DNA of 64,000 nt from Pseudomonadota bacterium (GTDB lineage Bacteria > Pseudomonadota > Gammaproteobacteria > Burkholderiales > Casimicrobiaceae), in contig JAFEDD010000002.1 in NCBI GenBank assembly GCA_018241765.1, positions 260,876 to 324,875 on the forward strand. Reading direction: 5' to 3'. The position numbers and the translations under genes were made by a program. Every line of letters starts with the position of its first letter. Position 1 is the first letter of the stretch. Below the pieces are notes generated by a model. It ran no database searches, was not told where the DNA came from, and saw only the letters and a list, made by a program, of their open reading frames with translations. Below are positions 8,016 through 17,840 of the stretch, one piece after another.

Positions 8016-10778
8016 ATGAGCACGCCCGCCGCAGCCCCACCCGTCAGCGCCAAGCCCACCGATCCTGACCGCGACAAGGACGCACCGCTGCGCGCCGACA
8101 CGCGGCTCCTCGGCCGGCTGCTCGGCGACGTCATTCGCGCCCAACGCGGCGCGGCAACCTTTGACAAGGTGGAGACGATTCGTCAGGAATCGGTCCGCTT
8201 CCATCGCGATGGGGCGTCGCACCGCCCGCTCGACGCCATGCTCGCCGACCTCTCGATCGAGGAGACGCTCGACGTCGTGCGCGCCTTCACCTACTTCTCG
8301 CACCTCGCCAACATCGCCGAGGACGTTCAGCAGAACCGTCGTCGCCGCCATCATCGGCGGCGTGGCTCGGCACCGCAACCGGGTTCGCTGGTGGCAGCGT
8401 TCGCCCACCTGAAGGCCGCGAACATCCGTGGCGCCGAAATCTGGCACTGCCTGTCGCAAGCGCTGGTCAGTCCGACGCTCACCGCGCATCCGACCGAAAT
8501 CAAGCGGCAAAGCACGCTCGATGCCGAGCGTGAAATCGCCCGCGCGCTCGACGGCGAAGCCGAAGATCGCGAACTGCACCTGCAGCGTCTGGTGCTGCAA
8601 CTGTGGCAAACCGCGATGCTGCGGTTGACCAAGCTGCGTGTGCGCGACGAAATCGACAACGCGCTGTCGTACTTCCGGACGAGCTTTCTCACCGAAGTGC
8701 CGCGCCTGGTCGGCAACACGCTGCACGCCCTGGCCGAACACGATGGCACCCACGCCGAGTTGCCCGCCTTCTTCAAGATCGGCATGTGGATCGGCGGTGA
8801 TCGTGACGGCAATCCCTTCGTCAACGCCGACACGCTCGGCTATGTCATCGACACCCAGAGCGAACTCGTGCTGTCGCATTACCTGCGCGAACTGCACGCG
8901 CTCGGCGCCGAGCTTGCGATGTCGAGCCGTCTGGTCGAGGTCACGCCAGCGCTGAATGCGCTTGCCGAACGCGCCGACGATGATTCACGCTTTCGGGTCG
9001 ATGAGCCGTACCGGCGTGCGCTGGTCGGCATGTACAACCGCCTGGCGGCGACGTATCACAGCCTGACGGGACGGGCGCCAACGCGCCTGCCGCACCGCGA
9101 GGGCGCGCTGCCCTACGCCACGCCGGACGAACTGGCGGAGGACCTCGACTGCATCGCCGAATCGCTCGCCGCGCACGGCTCGGGCGTCATCGCCGACGCT
9201 CGCGTGCTGCCGCTCGAGCGCGCGGTCACCACCTTCGGCTTTCATCTGGCGCCGGTCGACCTGCGCCAGAACTCCGTGATCCATGAAGCGGTCGTCGCCG
9301 AACTGCTCGCCGGCTGCGGCGTCTGCGCCGACTATCTCGCGCTGCCCGAGGCGCAGCGCGTCGCGCTGCTCACGCGCGAGTTGGACAGCCCCCGGCTTCT
9401 GGCCTCGCCCTACATGCGGCTGTCGGAGACGGCGCTGGGCGAACTCGCCGTGTTCCGTCGCGCCGCCGAGGTGCACGCGCGCTTTGGCGCGGCGGCCGTG
9501 CCGCGCATGATCATCTCGATGGGGCGCTCGCTCTCCGATCTGCTCGAAGTGGCCACGCTTTGCAAGGAGGCCGGGCTGGCGCGCGGCGGCGACGCGCCGC
9601 ACCTTGCGCTCGCCATCGTGCCCCTCTTCGAGACGATCGATGACCTGCACGCGGCGCCCGCGGTCATGCGCGAAGCGTTCGCGCATCCGCTCTACCGGCG
9701 CTGGCTGCGCGCGCAGGGCGATGCCCAGGAAATCATGCTCGGCTACAGCGACAGCAACAAGGATGGCGGCTACGTCACCGCCAACTGGGCGCTTTATCGG
9801 GCGCAGCAGGCGCTGGTTGCCTGCTTTGCCGAGCACGGCGTGCGCCTGTGCCTGTTTCATGGACGCGGCGGCAGCGTCGGCCGTGGTGGCGGCCCGAGCT
9901 ACGAAGCGGTGCGCGCGCAGCCGCCCGGCGCCGTCCAGGGCTTTCTGCGCCTCACCGAGCAGGGTGAGGTGATCTCCAGCAAATACAGTGACCCGGACCT
10001 CGCGCAGCGCAACATGGAGACCTTGCTCGCGGCGGTGCTGGAGAGCACGCTGCTGCCTGCGGCGGCGACCGATGCCGCGCGCGAGGCGCGCTGGGAGCAA
10101 TTGGCGGAGCGCCTGAGCGGGCACGCCTGCGACGCCTATCGCGCGCTCGTCTACGGCGACCCCGACTTCGTCACCTACTTTCGCGAAAGCACGCCGATCA
10201 AGGAAATTGCCGAGCTCAACATCGGCTCACGCCCGGCCTCACGCAAGGCCGGCAGCCGCATCGAGGATCTGCGCGCCATTCCCTGGGTGTTCAGCTGGGC
10301 GCAGGCGCGTGTCGCGCTGCCCGGCTGGTATGGCTTCGGCAGCGCGGTGGACAAACTGCTCGCCGAGGAGCCGCAGGCGATCGCGCAGTTGCGCGTCATG
10401 GCGCAGCACTGGCCGTTCTTCGAGACGATGTTGTCGAACCTCGGCATGGTGCTCGCCAAGACCGACATGCAAATCGGAGCGGCCTACAGCACGCTGGTGG
10501 CCGACCGCGTCGTGCGCGAACGCATCTGGACGGCCATTCATGCCGAGTGGGAGCGTACACGCCAAGCGTATGAGGCGATCGTCGGTCGTACGCCGCTGGC
10601 CGACAACCCGACGCTCGCGCGTTCGATTCGCAATCGCTTTCCCTACCTCGACCCGCTGAATCACGTGCAGATCGAACTCATTCGCCGCGTGCGCTCGGGC
10701 GACACCGAGGAGCGCACGCAACGCGCGCTGCACCTGACCATCAACGGCCTCGCGGCGGGCTTGCGCAACACCGGATGA
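8016..10778 (+). CDS. ppc: Phosphoenolpyruvate carboxylase
   Basis: A 920-residue cytosolic enzyme that carboxylates PEP to oxaloacetate to refill the TCA cycle. Signatures are intact: TLTAHPTEIKRQST with the catalytic His (near residue 160), GYSDSNKDGGYVTANW, FHGRGGSVGRGGGPSYEAV (glycine loop) and the terminal LTINGLAAGLRNTG. A basic insert, NRRRRHHRRRGS, near residue 108 precedes the catalytic domain. It stands alone, 48 bases after oxyR on the same strand. Confidence 0.98.
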   Translation: MSTPAAAPPVSAKPTDPDRDKDAPLRADTRLLGRLLGDVIRAQRGAATFDKVETIRQESVRFHRDGASHRPLDAMLADLSIEETLDVVRAFTYFSHLANIAEDVQQNRRRRHHRRRGSAPQPGSLVAAFAHLKAANIRGAEIWHCLSQALVSPTLTAHPTEIKRQSTLDAEREIARALDGEAEDRELHLQRLVLQLWQTAMLRLTKLRVRDEIDNALSYFRTSFLTEVPRLVGNTLHALAEHDGTHAELPAFFKIGMWIGGDRDGNPFVNADTLGYVIDTQSELVLSHYLRELHALGAELAMSSRLVEVTPALNALAERADDDSRFRVDEPYRRALVGMYNRLAATYHSLTGRAPTRLPHREGALPYATPDELAEDLDCIAESLAAHGSGVIADARVLPLERAVTTFGFHLAPVDLRQNSVIHEAVVAELLAGCGVCADYLALPEAQRVALLTRELDSPRLLASPYMRLSETALGELAVFRRAAEVHARFGAAAVPRMIISMGRSLSDLLEVATLCKEAGLARGGDAPHLALAIVPLFETIDDLHAAPAVMREAFAHPLYRRWLRAQGDAQEIMLGYSDSNKDGGYVTANWALYRAQQALVACFAEHGVRLCLFHGRGGSVGRGGGPSYEAVRAQPPGAVQGFLRLTEQGEVISSKYSDPDLAQRNMETLLAAVLESTLLPAAATDAAREARWEQLAERLSGHACDAYRALVYGDPDFVTYFRESTPIKEIAELNIGSRPASRKAGSRIEDLRAIPWVFSWAQARVALPGWYGFGSAVDKLLAEEPQAIAQLRVMAQHWPFFETMLSNLGMVLAKTDMQIGAAYSTLVADRVVRERIWTAIHAEWERTRQAYEAIVGRTPLADNPTLARSIRNRFPYLDPLNHVQIELIRRVRSGDTEERTQRALHLTINGLAAGLRNTG

Positions 10779-10841
10779 ACCGCTCAGGGCAGCGGCGCGA
10801 CGGCCCGCGGGCGTTGTCGTCGAAAGCAATTTCCCGATGCC

Positions 10842-10855
10842 TTGACCTGCATCAG
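10842..10855 (+). promoter_or_regulatory. Possible FNR/Anr-type site
   Basis: TTGAC-CTGC-ATCAG matches the FNR consensus TTGAT-N4-ATCAA at all but the innermost left and outermost right bases. It lies about 97 bases before the start of the GspE-like gene, in a 173-base gap with no other gene, so it could put that gene under low-oxygen control. A single near-match in GC-rich DNA is weak evidence. Confidence 0.4.
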
Positions 10856-10951
10856 TCGGTGCCTGCTTGCCAAGTCGCGCTTCGCCACGATACTTGAATG
10901 AAGGGAAGACGGCCGCGATGTCCGGCCGGCAAACTGCGAGGGGTGTGACGC

Positions 10952-12691
10952 ATGGCGCGGGAGAGAGCGGGCGAGCGGACGATCACGCACGCCGATGAAC
11001 TGGAGGCGCTGCTCGACGCGCACGCCGAATCGAGCTCGGCCTACGGCGAAATGCTCAATAGCGGCGAGCCGCCGAGTCGAGAGGATTTCGAGCGCGCGCG
11101 ATCACTGGTCGCCGGGGTGCTGGCCGGCAATACGTCGCCGCCGAATCTCGACGTCGCGCGGCAGACGTTGCACGCGATCCGCGATCTTCCGCGCGTCGAC
11201 CTCGAACGCTTCGAGGTTGCGCCGAACGTGGCAAGCCTCTTGTCGAGCGCGGTGGTCGAGCGCTATCGCATCCTGCCGCTGATGCTGTGGCGCGGCGTCG
11301 TCGTGTTCGCCGTGTCCGAACTCTTCGACGAGGAGACGCTCGCGGTGCTGCGCTTCGTGTTGCAGCGGCGATTTGCCGTGGTGCGCGCCAGCAGCGTGCA
11401 GATCGACGAGGCGATCAACCGCCGCTATCGCTCGGCGCAGGAGGCGGAGGATCAGCGCGCGTTGACCGAACTGGCGAACGAGCAGGAGCGGCACGCCGAG
11501 CAGGACGATGACCGTCTGTGGCGCGACGCCGAGCACGTCGCCAAGCGTGCGCCGATCGTCAAACTCGTCGATGGCCTGCTGCACGAAGCGGTCGCCATGC
11601 GTGCCTCCGATGTGCACATCCGGCCTGGCAAGGACGAATTCGAGGTGCTCTACCGCATCGACGGCTCGCTGGTGCCGATGCGCAGCCTGCGCGCGGCGCT
11701 GCTGCCAGCCGTCGTCAGCCGCATCAAGATCGTCGCCATGCTCGACATCACCGAGCGGCGGGTGCCGCAGGACGGCCGCATCCGTCTTGAGACCGGCGAG
11801 CAGCCGATCGATCTGCGGGTTTCGGTGATTCCGGTGCAGCACGGCGAGAGCGTCGTCATCCGCATCCTCGACAAGCGCGCCGGCCTGCGCTCGGTCGACG
11901 AGATCGGCTTCAAGGATGCCGACAAGGCGCGCTTCCTCGATCTCATCCGGCGCAGCTACGGCATCATCCTGGTCACCGGCCCCACCGGCTCCGGCAAGAC
12001 GACCACGCTTTACGCTGCGCTGCAGGCGGTGAAGAAGGAGAACGTCAACATCGTTACGGTGGAAGACCCGATCGAATACGAGCTCGGCCGGACGCGCCAG
12101 ATCCAGCTGCTGCCGCAGATCAATTTCGGGTTCCCGCAAGCGCTGCGCCACATCCTGCGCCACGACCCCGACGTCATCATGATCGGCGAAATGCGCGACC
12201 TCGAAACCTGCAAGATCGCCGTCGAGAGCGCGCTCACCGGCCACCTCGTGTTCAGCACGCTGCACACCAACGATGCCGCGAGCACGCTGGTGCGCCTGAT
12301 CGAGATCGGCATCGCCCCCTACATGATCCGCTCGGCCGTGATCGGTGTGCTGGCGCAGCGGCTGGTGCGACGCAACTGCCGTCACTGCCGCGTGCCCGAG
12401 GTCATCGACCCGCTGATCGCCGAAAACCTCGCGCTGCAACCGGGCGAGAAGTTCCTGCGCGGCGCCGGCTGCGAGCAATGTCATTTCACGGGGTTCTCGG
12501 GCCGCATGGCGATCTACGAGCTGATGGTCATGAATGACGCCATTCGCAGCCACGTGGCCGATGGCGTGGCGAGCGACGAATACCGCCAGCTCGCCATCAC
12601 CAGTGGCATGACGCCGCTGCCGGTCAACGGTGTCGAAGCGGCGCGCAGCGGCAACGTCTCGATCGCCGAAATCTATCGGGCCTGCATGTGA
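10952..12691 (+). CDS. GspE/PulE/PilB-family type II secretion or pilus assembly ATPase
   Basis: A 579-residue secretion ATPase. An N-terminal MshEN/GspE-N-like region (residues about 60-160) leads into the ATPase core: VKLVDGLLHEAVAMRASDVHI, Walker A GPTGSGKT (343-350), Asp box VEDPIEYEL, Walker B DPDVIMIGEMRD, His box GHLVFSTLHTND. The zinc-type cysteines CRHC (near 473) and CEQC (near 505) are kept. No gspF/pilC, pseudopilin or secretin gene adjoins, so the partner system is elsewhere or lost. It is less likely to be PilT, because the tetracysteine module and N-domain are present. Confidence 0.88.
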   Translation: MARERAGERTITHADELEALLDAHAESSSAYGEMLNSGEPPSREDFERARSLVAGVLAGNTSPPNLDVARQTLHAIRDLPRVDLERFEVAPNVASLLSSAVVERYRILPLMLWRGVVVFAVSELFDEETLAVLRFVLQRRFAVVRASSVQIDEAINRRYRSAQEAEDQRALTELANEQERHAEQDDDRLWRDAEHVAKRAPIVKLVDGLLHEAVAMRASDVHIRPGKDEFEVLYRIDGSLVPMRSLRAALLPAVVSRIKIVAMLDITERRVPQDGRIRLETGEQPIDLRVSVIPVQHGESVVIRILDKRAGLRSVDEIGFKDADKARFLDLIRRSYGIILVTGPTGSGKTTTLYAALQAVKKENVNIVTVEDPIEYELGRTRQIQLLPQINFGFPQALRHILRHDPDVIMIGEMRDLETCKIAVESALTGHLVFSTLHTNDAASTLVRLIEIGIAPYMIRSAVIGVLAQRLVRRNCRHCRVPEVIDPLIAENLALQPGEKFLRGAGCEQCHFTGFSGRMAIYELMVMNDAIRSHVADGVASDEYRQLAITSGMTPLPVNGVEAARSGNVSIAEIYRACM

Positions 12692-12785
12692 GGCTCGCGA
12701 CGCCGAGGCACGCAGCAAGTGCCGCGTCGTTTGCGACGACGGACCGAAACCCCGACAATAGCGCCTCTCCTCAGCGCCATTCGTG

Positions 12786-13820
12786 ATGACCTTGACTTCG
12801 TCTCCGGTCGAGCTTTCGCTCGAACCCATCGACAACGCCGTGCTTGCCGCCGTCTGCGGCCCACTCGACGAGCATCTTCGCCGCATCGAAACCGCCTTCG
12901 CGGTGAGCGTGCGCCGGCGCGCCGCGCAGTTTCGTCTCGCCGGCGGCGAACGCGCCGTGCTCGCTGCGCGCAAGGCGATCGAGCGCCTGCGCGCGCTCGC
13001 GGGCGACGGACGACGTGACATCGACGAGCGCGACATCGACCTCTTGCTGGCTGAACTGAAGCGTCCGCTGAATGAGGCGACGGATGAGGACGATGCGGCG
13101 GTCAAGACGCGACTGGACGCCGAGTTCGCGGCGCTGGAGGCCGCCGCCGGTGCCATTGCGCTGAAGGTTCGACGCGCCGATCTCACGGCGCGCACGCCGA
13201 CCCAGCTCGCCTATCTGCAAAACATCCGCGAGCACGACATCACCTTCGGTGTCGGCCCGGCCGGCACCGGCAAGACCTATCTGGCGGTGGCCTGCGCGGT
13301 CGATGCGTTCGAACGTGATCTCATCAAGCGCATCGTGCTGGTGCGCCCGGCCGTGGAGGCGGGCGAACGGCTGGGTTTTCTGCCGGGCGATTTGATCCAG
13401 AAGGTCGACCCCTATCTGCGCCCCCTGTATGACGCGCTCTTTGATCTGATGGGGTTCGAGAAGACGACCAAGCTCATGGAGCGCGGCACGATCGAGGTGG
13501 CGCCGCTCGCCTTCATGCGCGGACGCACGCTGAACGGCGCCTTCATCATCCTCGACGAGGCGCAGAACACCACGCCCGAGCAGATGAAGATGTTCCTCAC
13601 CCGCATCGGCTTCGGCACCAAGACCGTCGTCACCGGTGACCCGACGCAGATCGATCTGCAGAAGAACCAGAAGAGCGGCCTGATCGACGCCCAGCACGTG
13701 CTTGGCGACGTGCCGGGCATCGCCTTCACGCGCTTCACGGCGGCCGACGTCGTGCGCCATCCGCTGGTGCAGAAGATCGTCACCGCGTACGAACGGCAGG
13801 CCGGCCGCGACAACTCGTGA
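12786..13820 (+). CDS. phoH: PhoH family P-loop ATPase
   Basis: A 344-residue PhoH-like protein (YbeZ type): a KH-like N-terminal region, then an ATPase domain with [17 protein letters not shown] (Walker A), [38 protein letters not shown] (Walker B) and [11 protein letters not shown]. It is thought to work with YbeY in rRNA and RNA metabolism. It starts the phoH-ybeY-corC-lnt series. ATG 12786 is used; a GTG one codon upstream is possible. Confidence 0.95.
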   Translation: MTLTSSPVELSLEPIDNAVLAAVCGPLDEHLRRIETAFAVSVRRRAAQFRLAGGERAVLAARKAIERLRALAGDGRRDIDERDIDLLLAELKRPLNEATDEDDAAVKTRLDAEFAALEAAAGAIALKVRRADLTARTPTQLAYLQNIREHDITFGVGPAGTGKTYLAVACAVDAFERDLIKRIVLVRPAVEAGERLGFLPGDLIQKVDPYLRPLYDALFDLMGFEKTTKLMERGTIEVAPLAFMRGRTLNGAFIILDEAQNTTPEQMKMFLTRIGFGTKTVVTGDPTQIDLQKNQKSGLIDAQHVLGDVPGIAFTRFTAADVVRHPLVQKIVTAYERQAGRDNS

Positions 13821-13845
13821 CGGTGGCGATCGGCGGGAGGAGCGA

Positions 13846-14307
13846 GTGAGCTTGTCGGTGGCGGTGCAGTTTGCCAGTCGTGCGCCCGGGCTGCCCTCGC
13901 GCGCGCAGGTGCGGCGCTGGGCGCTCGCCACGCACGCCGTGCATGCGGGCGACGCCGACGGGGTCGTCACGCTGCGCTACGTCGACGCCGCCGAGGGGCG
14001 CGCGTTGAACCGCGATTTTCGCGGCCGCGACTACGCCACCAACGTGCTCACCTTCGTGCTCGCCACCGTCGCCGAGCACGGACGCTACGTCGCCGACATC
14101 GTCATCTGCGCCCCGGTCGTCGCCCGCGAAGCACGAGCGCAGAAGAAGGCGCTGCACGAGCATCACGCGCACATGGTCGTGCACGGCATGCTGCACGCGC
14201 AGGGGCTCGATCACGAAGACGCCGCCGAGGCCGCGGCCATGGAGGCCGTCGAGCGCGCCGTGCTCGCCCGATTTCGTATAAAAGACCCTTATGCGACACC
14301 GCACTGA
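13846..14307 (+). CDS. ybeY: Endoribonuclease YbeY
   Basis: A 153-residue metalloprotein with the zinc-binding signature HGMLHAQGLDHE near residue 112 and the family segments LNRDFRGRDYATNVLTF and GDIVIC-like ADIVICAPVV. YbeY takes part in 16S rRNA 3'-end maturation and 70S quality control. The GTG start at 13846 follows the ribosome site GGGAGG. It sits 25 bases after phoH and is followed, 8 bases past its stop, by repeat copy 2. Confidence 0.94.
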   Translation: MSLSVAVQFASRAPGLPSRAQVRRWALATHAVHAGDADGVVTLRYVDAAEGRALNRDFRGRDYATNVLTFVLATVAEHGRYVADIVICAPVVAREARAQKKALHEHHAHMVVHGMLHAQGLDHEDAAEAAAMEAVERAVLARFRIKDPYATPH

Positions 14308-14314
14308 AGGGCAT

Positions 14315-14430
14315 CAACTTTTCCTTGACATGGCGTCGGTAACGGGCTTGGAGCGCGATATGCGCGAAAGTCGACTTTATCGGAAATTGGCCGCGAAGCC
14401 CGTTGTGGACGTCATCGTGGCGAAAAGTTG
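14315..14430. repeat. 116-bp nested inverted repeat, copy 2
   Basis: Lies between ybeY and corC, inside what would otherwise be one same-strand operon. Perfect termini CAACTTTTC (14315-14323) and GAAAAGTTG (14422-14430); inner arms AACGGGCTT and AAGCCCGTT; centre GAAAGTCGACTTT; GTGGACGTCAT before the right terminus. corC starts 39 bases after it. Confidence 0.88.
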
Positions 14431-14469
14431 CTTGCCGAAAATTCGCTTCGCGCGCCCGTGGGGGCGATC

Positions 14470-15297
14470 ATGAGCGACGCCGAGGAGCGCCCGAAACCAG
14501 GCTTCTTCGAGCGGCTGTCGGCGCTGCTGTCGGGCGCGCCCGAGGATCGCGACGATCTGCTCGCGATGCTGCGCGACGCGCACGCCCGCAAACTGCTCGA
14601 TGCCGACGCGCTGTCGATCTTCGAGGGCGCGCTCGAAGTCGCCGAAATGACGGTCGACGATGTCATGGTGCCGCGCTCGCAGATGGACGTCATCGAACTC
14701 GACGCCGCGCCCGCTGCCATCATCGCCGAGATGGTCGAGACGCGCCACTCGCGCTATCCGGTCATCGGCGAGAACCGCGACGAGGTGGTCGGCATCCTGC
14801 TCGCGAAGGACCTGCTCGCGTACCTCGTCAACGCTGACGCGTTTTCGCTGAAAGCCGTGCTGCGGGCGCCGATGTTCGTGCCGGAAACGAAGCGCCTGAA
14901 CGTGCTGCTGCGCGAGTTTCGCTCGCAGCGCAACCACATGGCCATCGTCATCGACGAACACGGCTCCGTGGCCGGGTTGGTGACACTGGAGGACGTGCTC
15001 GAGCAGATCGTCGGCGAGATCATCGACGAATACGACTACGACGAAGAGGCCGACAACATCGTGGCCGAAGGCGCGACCAAGTGGCGCGTCAAGGCCTCCA
15101 CCGACATCTCCGCGTTCAACGAGCGCTTCGGCACGGCCTTCAGCGATGAAGACGCCGCCACCGTCGGCGGCTTGCTGATGGAGGCCTTCGCCCGCGTTCC
15201 CCAGCGCGGCGAGAGCATCGTGCTCGACGGGCTTCGTTTCACGGTGTTGCGCGCCGACGGTCGGCGCGTGTGGCTGGTGAGCGTGGAGCGCGCTTGA
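14470..15297 (+). CDS. corC: CorC/HlyC family CBS-domain transporter-associated protein
   Basis: A 275-residue cytosolic protein: acidic N-terminal segment, two CBS domains (about residues 65-185, including MTVDDVMVPRSQMDVIEL and MAIVIDEHGSVAGLVTLEDVLEQIVGEI), then a CorC/HlyC FAD-like C-terminal domain with VGGLLMEAFARVPQRGES. Homologues are linked to Mg/Co efflux, and the gene is conserved next to ybeY and lnt. Its stop overlaps the likely TTG start of lnt. Translation starts 39 bases after repeat copy 2. Confidence 0.93.
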   Translation: MSDAEERPKPGFFERLSALLSGAPEDRDDLLAMLRDAHARKLLDADALSIFEGALEVAEMTVDDVMVPRSQMDVIELDAAPAAIIAEMVETRHSRYPVIGENRDEVVGILLAKDLLAYLVNADAFSLKAVLRAPMFVPETKRLNVLLREFRSQRNHMAIVIDEHGSVAGLVTLEDVLEQIVGEIIDEYDYDEEADNIVAEGATKWRVKASTDISAFNERFGTAFSDEDAATVGGLLMEAFARVPQRGESIVLDGLRFTVLRADGRRVWLVSVERA

Positions 15298-16814
15298 TCG
15301 GCTTGGTCGCGGCAGCGCTCGCCGGCAGCCTTTGCGCGTGGCTCGGCTTCGCGCCGACGGGCTGGTGGTGGTTTCCGTACTTCGGACTTGCCGTGCTCGC
15401 CGCGCTCCTCGCGCGCTCGCGCGGCATCGTGCGCGGGGCGCTGCTCGGTTTCGCCTTCGGCCTTGGTTACTTCATGGCCGGTGTCTCCTGGGTGCGGGTC
15501 AGCATGAACGAGTTCGGCGGCATGCCGCTCGCGCTCGCGTGGCTCTCGGCGGCACTGTTCTGCGCGTTTCTCGCGCTCTATGTCGCACTCGCCTGTGCCG
15601 TCACGGCCTGGGCCATGGGTGGCCGCAGACGGCCGTGGCGTGCGCTGCCCTTCGCGCTCGTCTTCGCGGCGGCGTGGACCTTGAGTGAATCGCTGCGAGC
15701 GCATCTCTTCACCGGCTTCGAGTGGCTCGCGCTCGGCAGTTCGCAATTGGGGCCATTCGCGCCGTCGCCGCTGGCGGCCATCGTCGGGCAACTCGGTTTG
15801 TCGGCATGGGTCGCCGTGGTCGCAGGGTACCTCGGCGGTGCCGCCGCCGTGGCCGACACGGCCCGCGCGCGCTGGTGGGTTCTGGCGCGGGTGGTGCCGT
15901 GCCTCTTCGTCAGCGGCTGGCTCAGCCTGCTGCATCCGGCCGAGTGGTTCACCGAACCGGTCGGGCCGCCGCTATCGGTGTCGCTGGTGCAGGGCAACGT
16001 CGCGCAGTCGATGAAGTGGGAGCCGGCGAAGTTCATCGACACCGTCGAGCGCTACGGCCGACTCGTGCAGGCTTCCCGCGGCGCGCTGATCATCCTGCCG
16101 GAGACGGCGTATCCGGCGCCGCTGTCGCGACTGCCGCCGGAAGCCCTCGAAGCGCTGCGCCGCCACGCCGTCGATCGCGGCGGCAACGTGCTCTTCGGCG
16201 TGCCGCAGGTCGACGGCGGGCGCTTCCACAACGCCGCCGTCACGCTCGGCGTCGATCCCGCGCAGCAGTACCGCAAGGTGCATCTGGTGCCGTTCGGTGA
16301 ATACATGCCGCTGCGCGGCCCGCTCGCGTGGTTCTACGCCAACCTGAACATTCCGATGAGTGACTTCACGGCGGGCGAGCGCGTGCAATCGCCGCTCGCC
16401 GTCGGTGGCCAGCATCTGGGCATCTCCATCTGCTACGAAGACGCCTTCGCGCGCGACGTGCGGCGCACGCTGCCGGAGGCGACCCTCTTGGTGAACCTGA
16501 GCAACGATGCCTGGTTCGGGCACAGCGCGGCGGCCGAGCAGCATCTGCAACTCGCGCAGATGCGCGCGATCGAGTCGGCCCGCCCGATGCTGCGCGCGAA
16601 CAACACCGGCGTCACCGCCATCGTCGACGAACGTGGCCGCCTCAGCGCACGGCTGCCCGGGTTCGCTGAAGGCGTGCTCGAAGCGAGCGTGCAGGGCCGG
16701 CGCGGCGCCACGCCCTATGTTCGCTTCGGCGACTGGCCGATGTGGCTCGCCGCACTGGCCATCCTGGCGCATGCCGCGCTGCGGCGTCGGCGTGACGGCC
16801 GGCAAGGCTCATAA
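15294..16814 (+). CDS. lnt: Apolipoprotein N-acyltransferase
   Basis: An inner-membrane enzyme of about 506 residues that adds the third acyl chain to lipoproteins. Several N-terminal membrane helices (the first with LCAWLGFAPTGWWWFPY) are followed by a periplasmic nitrilase-like domain. The catalytic triad is visible: Glu in ILPETAYPAPL, Lys in RKVHLVPFGEYMPLRG and Cys in GISICYEDAFARDV. The start is uncertain: TTG 15294 overlaps the corC stop and has GGAG upstream; GTG 15270 is a longer alternative. Confidence 0.94.
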   Translation: MIGLVAAALAGSLCAWLGFAPTGWWWFPYFGLAVLAALLARSRGIVRGALLGFAFGLGYFMAGVSWVRVSMNEFGGMPLALAWLSAALFCAFLALYVALACAVTAWAMGGRRRPWRALPFALVFAAAWTLSESLRAHLFTGFEWLALGSSQLGPFAPSPLAAIVGQLGLSAWVAVVAGYLGGAAAVADTARARWWVLARVVPCLFVSGWLSLLHPAEWFTEPVGPPLSVSLVQGNVAQSMKWEPAKFIDTVERYGRLVQASRGALIILPETAYPAPLSRLPPEALEALRRHAVDRGGNVLFGVPQVDGGRFHNAAVTLGVDPAQQYRKVHLVPFGEYMPLRGPLAWFYANLNIPMSDFTAGERVQSPLAVGGQHLGISICYEDAFARDVRRTLPEATLLVNLSNDAWFGHSAAAEQHLQLAQMRAIESARPMLRANNTGVTAIVDERGRLSARLPGFAEGVLEASVQGRRGATPYVRFGDWPMWLAALAILAHAALRRRRDGRQGS

Positions 16815-16877
16815 AATCGACGCTGCGCATCGGCCACGGTCGCACAAGGCGCGTGGCACGACGCTGCGCGTCGCGTC

Positions 16878-16903
16878 GCCGCCCCCGCCCCCGCCCCCGC
16901 CCC
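16878..16903 (+). repeat. C-rich simple repeat in the glyQ leader
   Basis: Four G(C)2-5 steps, essentially (GCCCCC)n, end 13 bases before the glyQ start codon. The opposite strand carries four runs of three or more G, the minimum for a G-quadruplex. Nothing else is seen in the 102-base lnt-glyQ gap except a TAAAAT box at 16812-16817. Confidence 0.6.
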
Positions 16904-16916
16904 TTCGTCAGCATTC

Positions 16917-17840
16917 ATGATCACCTTTCAAGAAGCCATCCTCCGCCTGCAGAACTATTGGAGCCAGCAGGGCTGCGCGCTCTTGCAGCCGATCGACCTC
17001 GAAGTGGGCGCCGGCACCTCGCACACCGCCACCTTCCTGCGCGCACTCGGGCCCGAGCCATGGCGCGCGGCCTACGTGCAGCCCTCGCGTCGCCCGAAGG
17101 ATGGCCGCTACGGCGACAACCCCAACCGCCTGCACCAGCATCATCAATATCAGGTCGTGCTGAAGCCCTCGCCGCCGAACATCCTCGATCTCTATCTCGG
17201 TTCGCTCGAAGCGCTCGGCTTCGATCTTCAAGAGAACGACGTCCGCTTCGTCGAGGACGACTGGGAGAACCCGACGCTCGGCGCCTGGGGACTGGGTTGG
17301 GAGGTCTGGATGAACGGCATGGAGATCACGCAGTTCACCTATTTCCAGCAGGTCGGCGGGCTCGCCTGCAAGCCGATCACCGGCGAAATTACCTACGGGC
17401 TCGAGCGTCTGTGCATGTACCTGCAAAGCGTCGAGAATGTCTACGACCTCGTCTATTCGCGCACCGTCGTCGATGGTGTCGAGCGGAGCATCAGCTATGG
17501 CGACGTGTGGCACCAAAATGAAGTCGAACAATCGACCTACAGCTTCGAAGCGTCCGACCCCGGCGTGCTGCTCGCGCAGTTCAACACCTTCGAAGCCGAG
17601 GCCAAGCGACTCATGGAGCGGCAACTCGCGCTGCCGGCCTACGAGATGGTGCTGAAGGCAGGCAACTGCTTCAACCTGCTCGATGCGCGCGGCGCCATCA
17701 GCGTCACCGCGCGCGCCGCCTACATCGCCCGCATCCGCAACCTCGCCCGCATGGTCGCCCAGAGCTACTACGAAAGCCGCGAGCGGCTCGGTTTCCCGAT
17801 GCTGAAGAAGGGCGCGATCGGCGCCGGGGTGGCGGCATGA
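16917..17840 (+). CDS. glyQ: Glycine--tRNA ligase alpha subunit
   Basis: The 307-residue catalytic alpha subunit of the heterotetrameric bacterial glycyl-tRNA synthetase. It begins with [20 protein letters not shown] and carries the class II motifs [19 protein letters not shown] and [18 protein letters not shown], then [13 protein letters not shown]. Length matches the family. It overlaps glyS by 4 bases (ATGA). Confidence 0.98.
   Translation: MITFQEAILRLQNYWSQQGCALLQPIDLEVGAGTSHTATFLRALGPEPWRAAYVQPSRRPKDGRYGDNPNRLHQHHQYQVVLKPSPPNILDLYLGSLEALGFDLQENDVRFVEDDWENPTLGAWGLGWEVWMNGMEITQFTYFQQVGGLACKPITGEITYGLERLCMYLQSVENVYDLVYSRTVVDGVERSISYGDVWHQNEVEQSTYSFEASDPGVLLAQFNTFEAEAKRLMERQLALPAYEMVLKAGNCFNLLDARGAISVTARAAYIARIRNLARMVAQSYYESRERLGFPMLKKGAIGAGVAA

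Noticed and set aside
6951-8897. 648-codon minus-strand frame across oxyR and ppc
   Set aside because: Spans two well-supported genes on the other strand and shows no motif.
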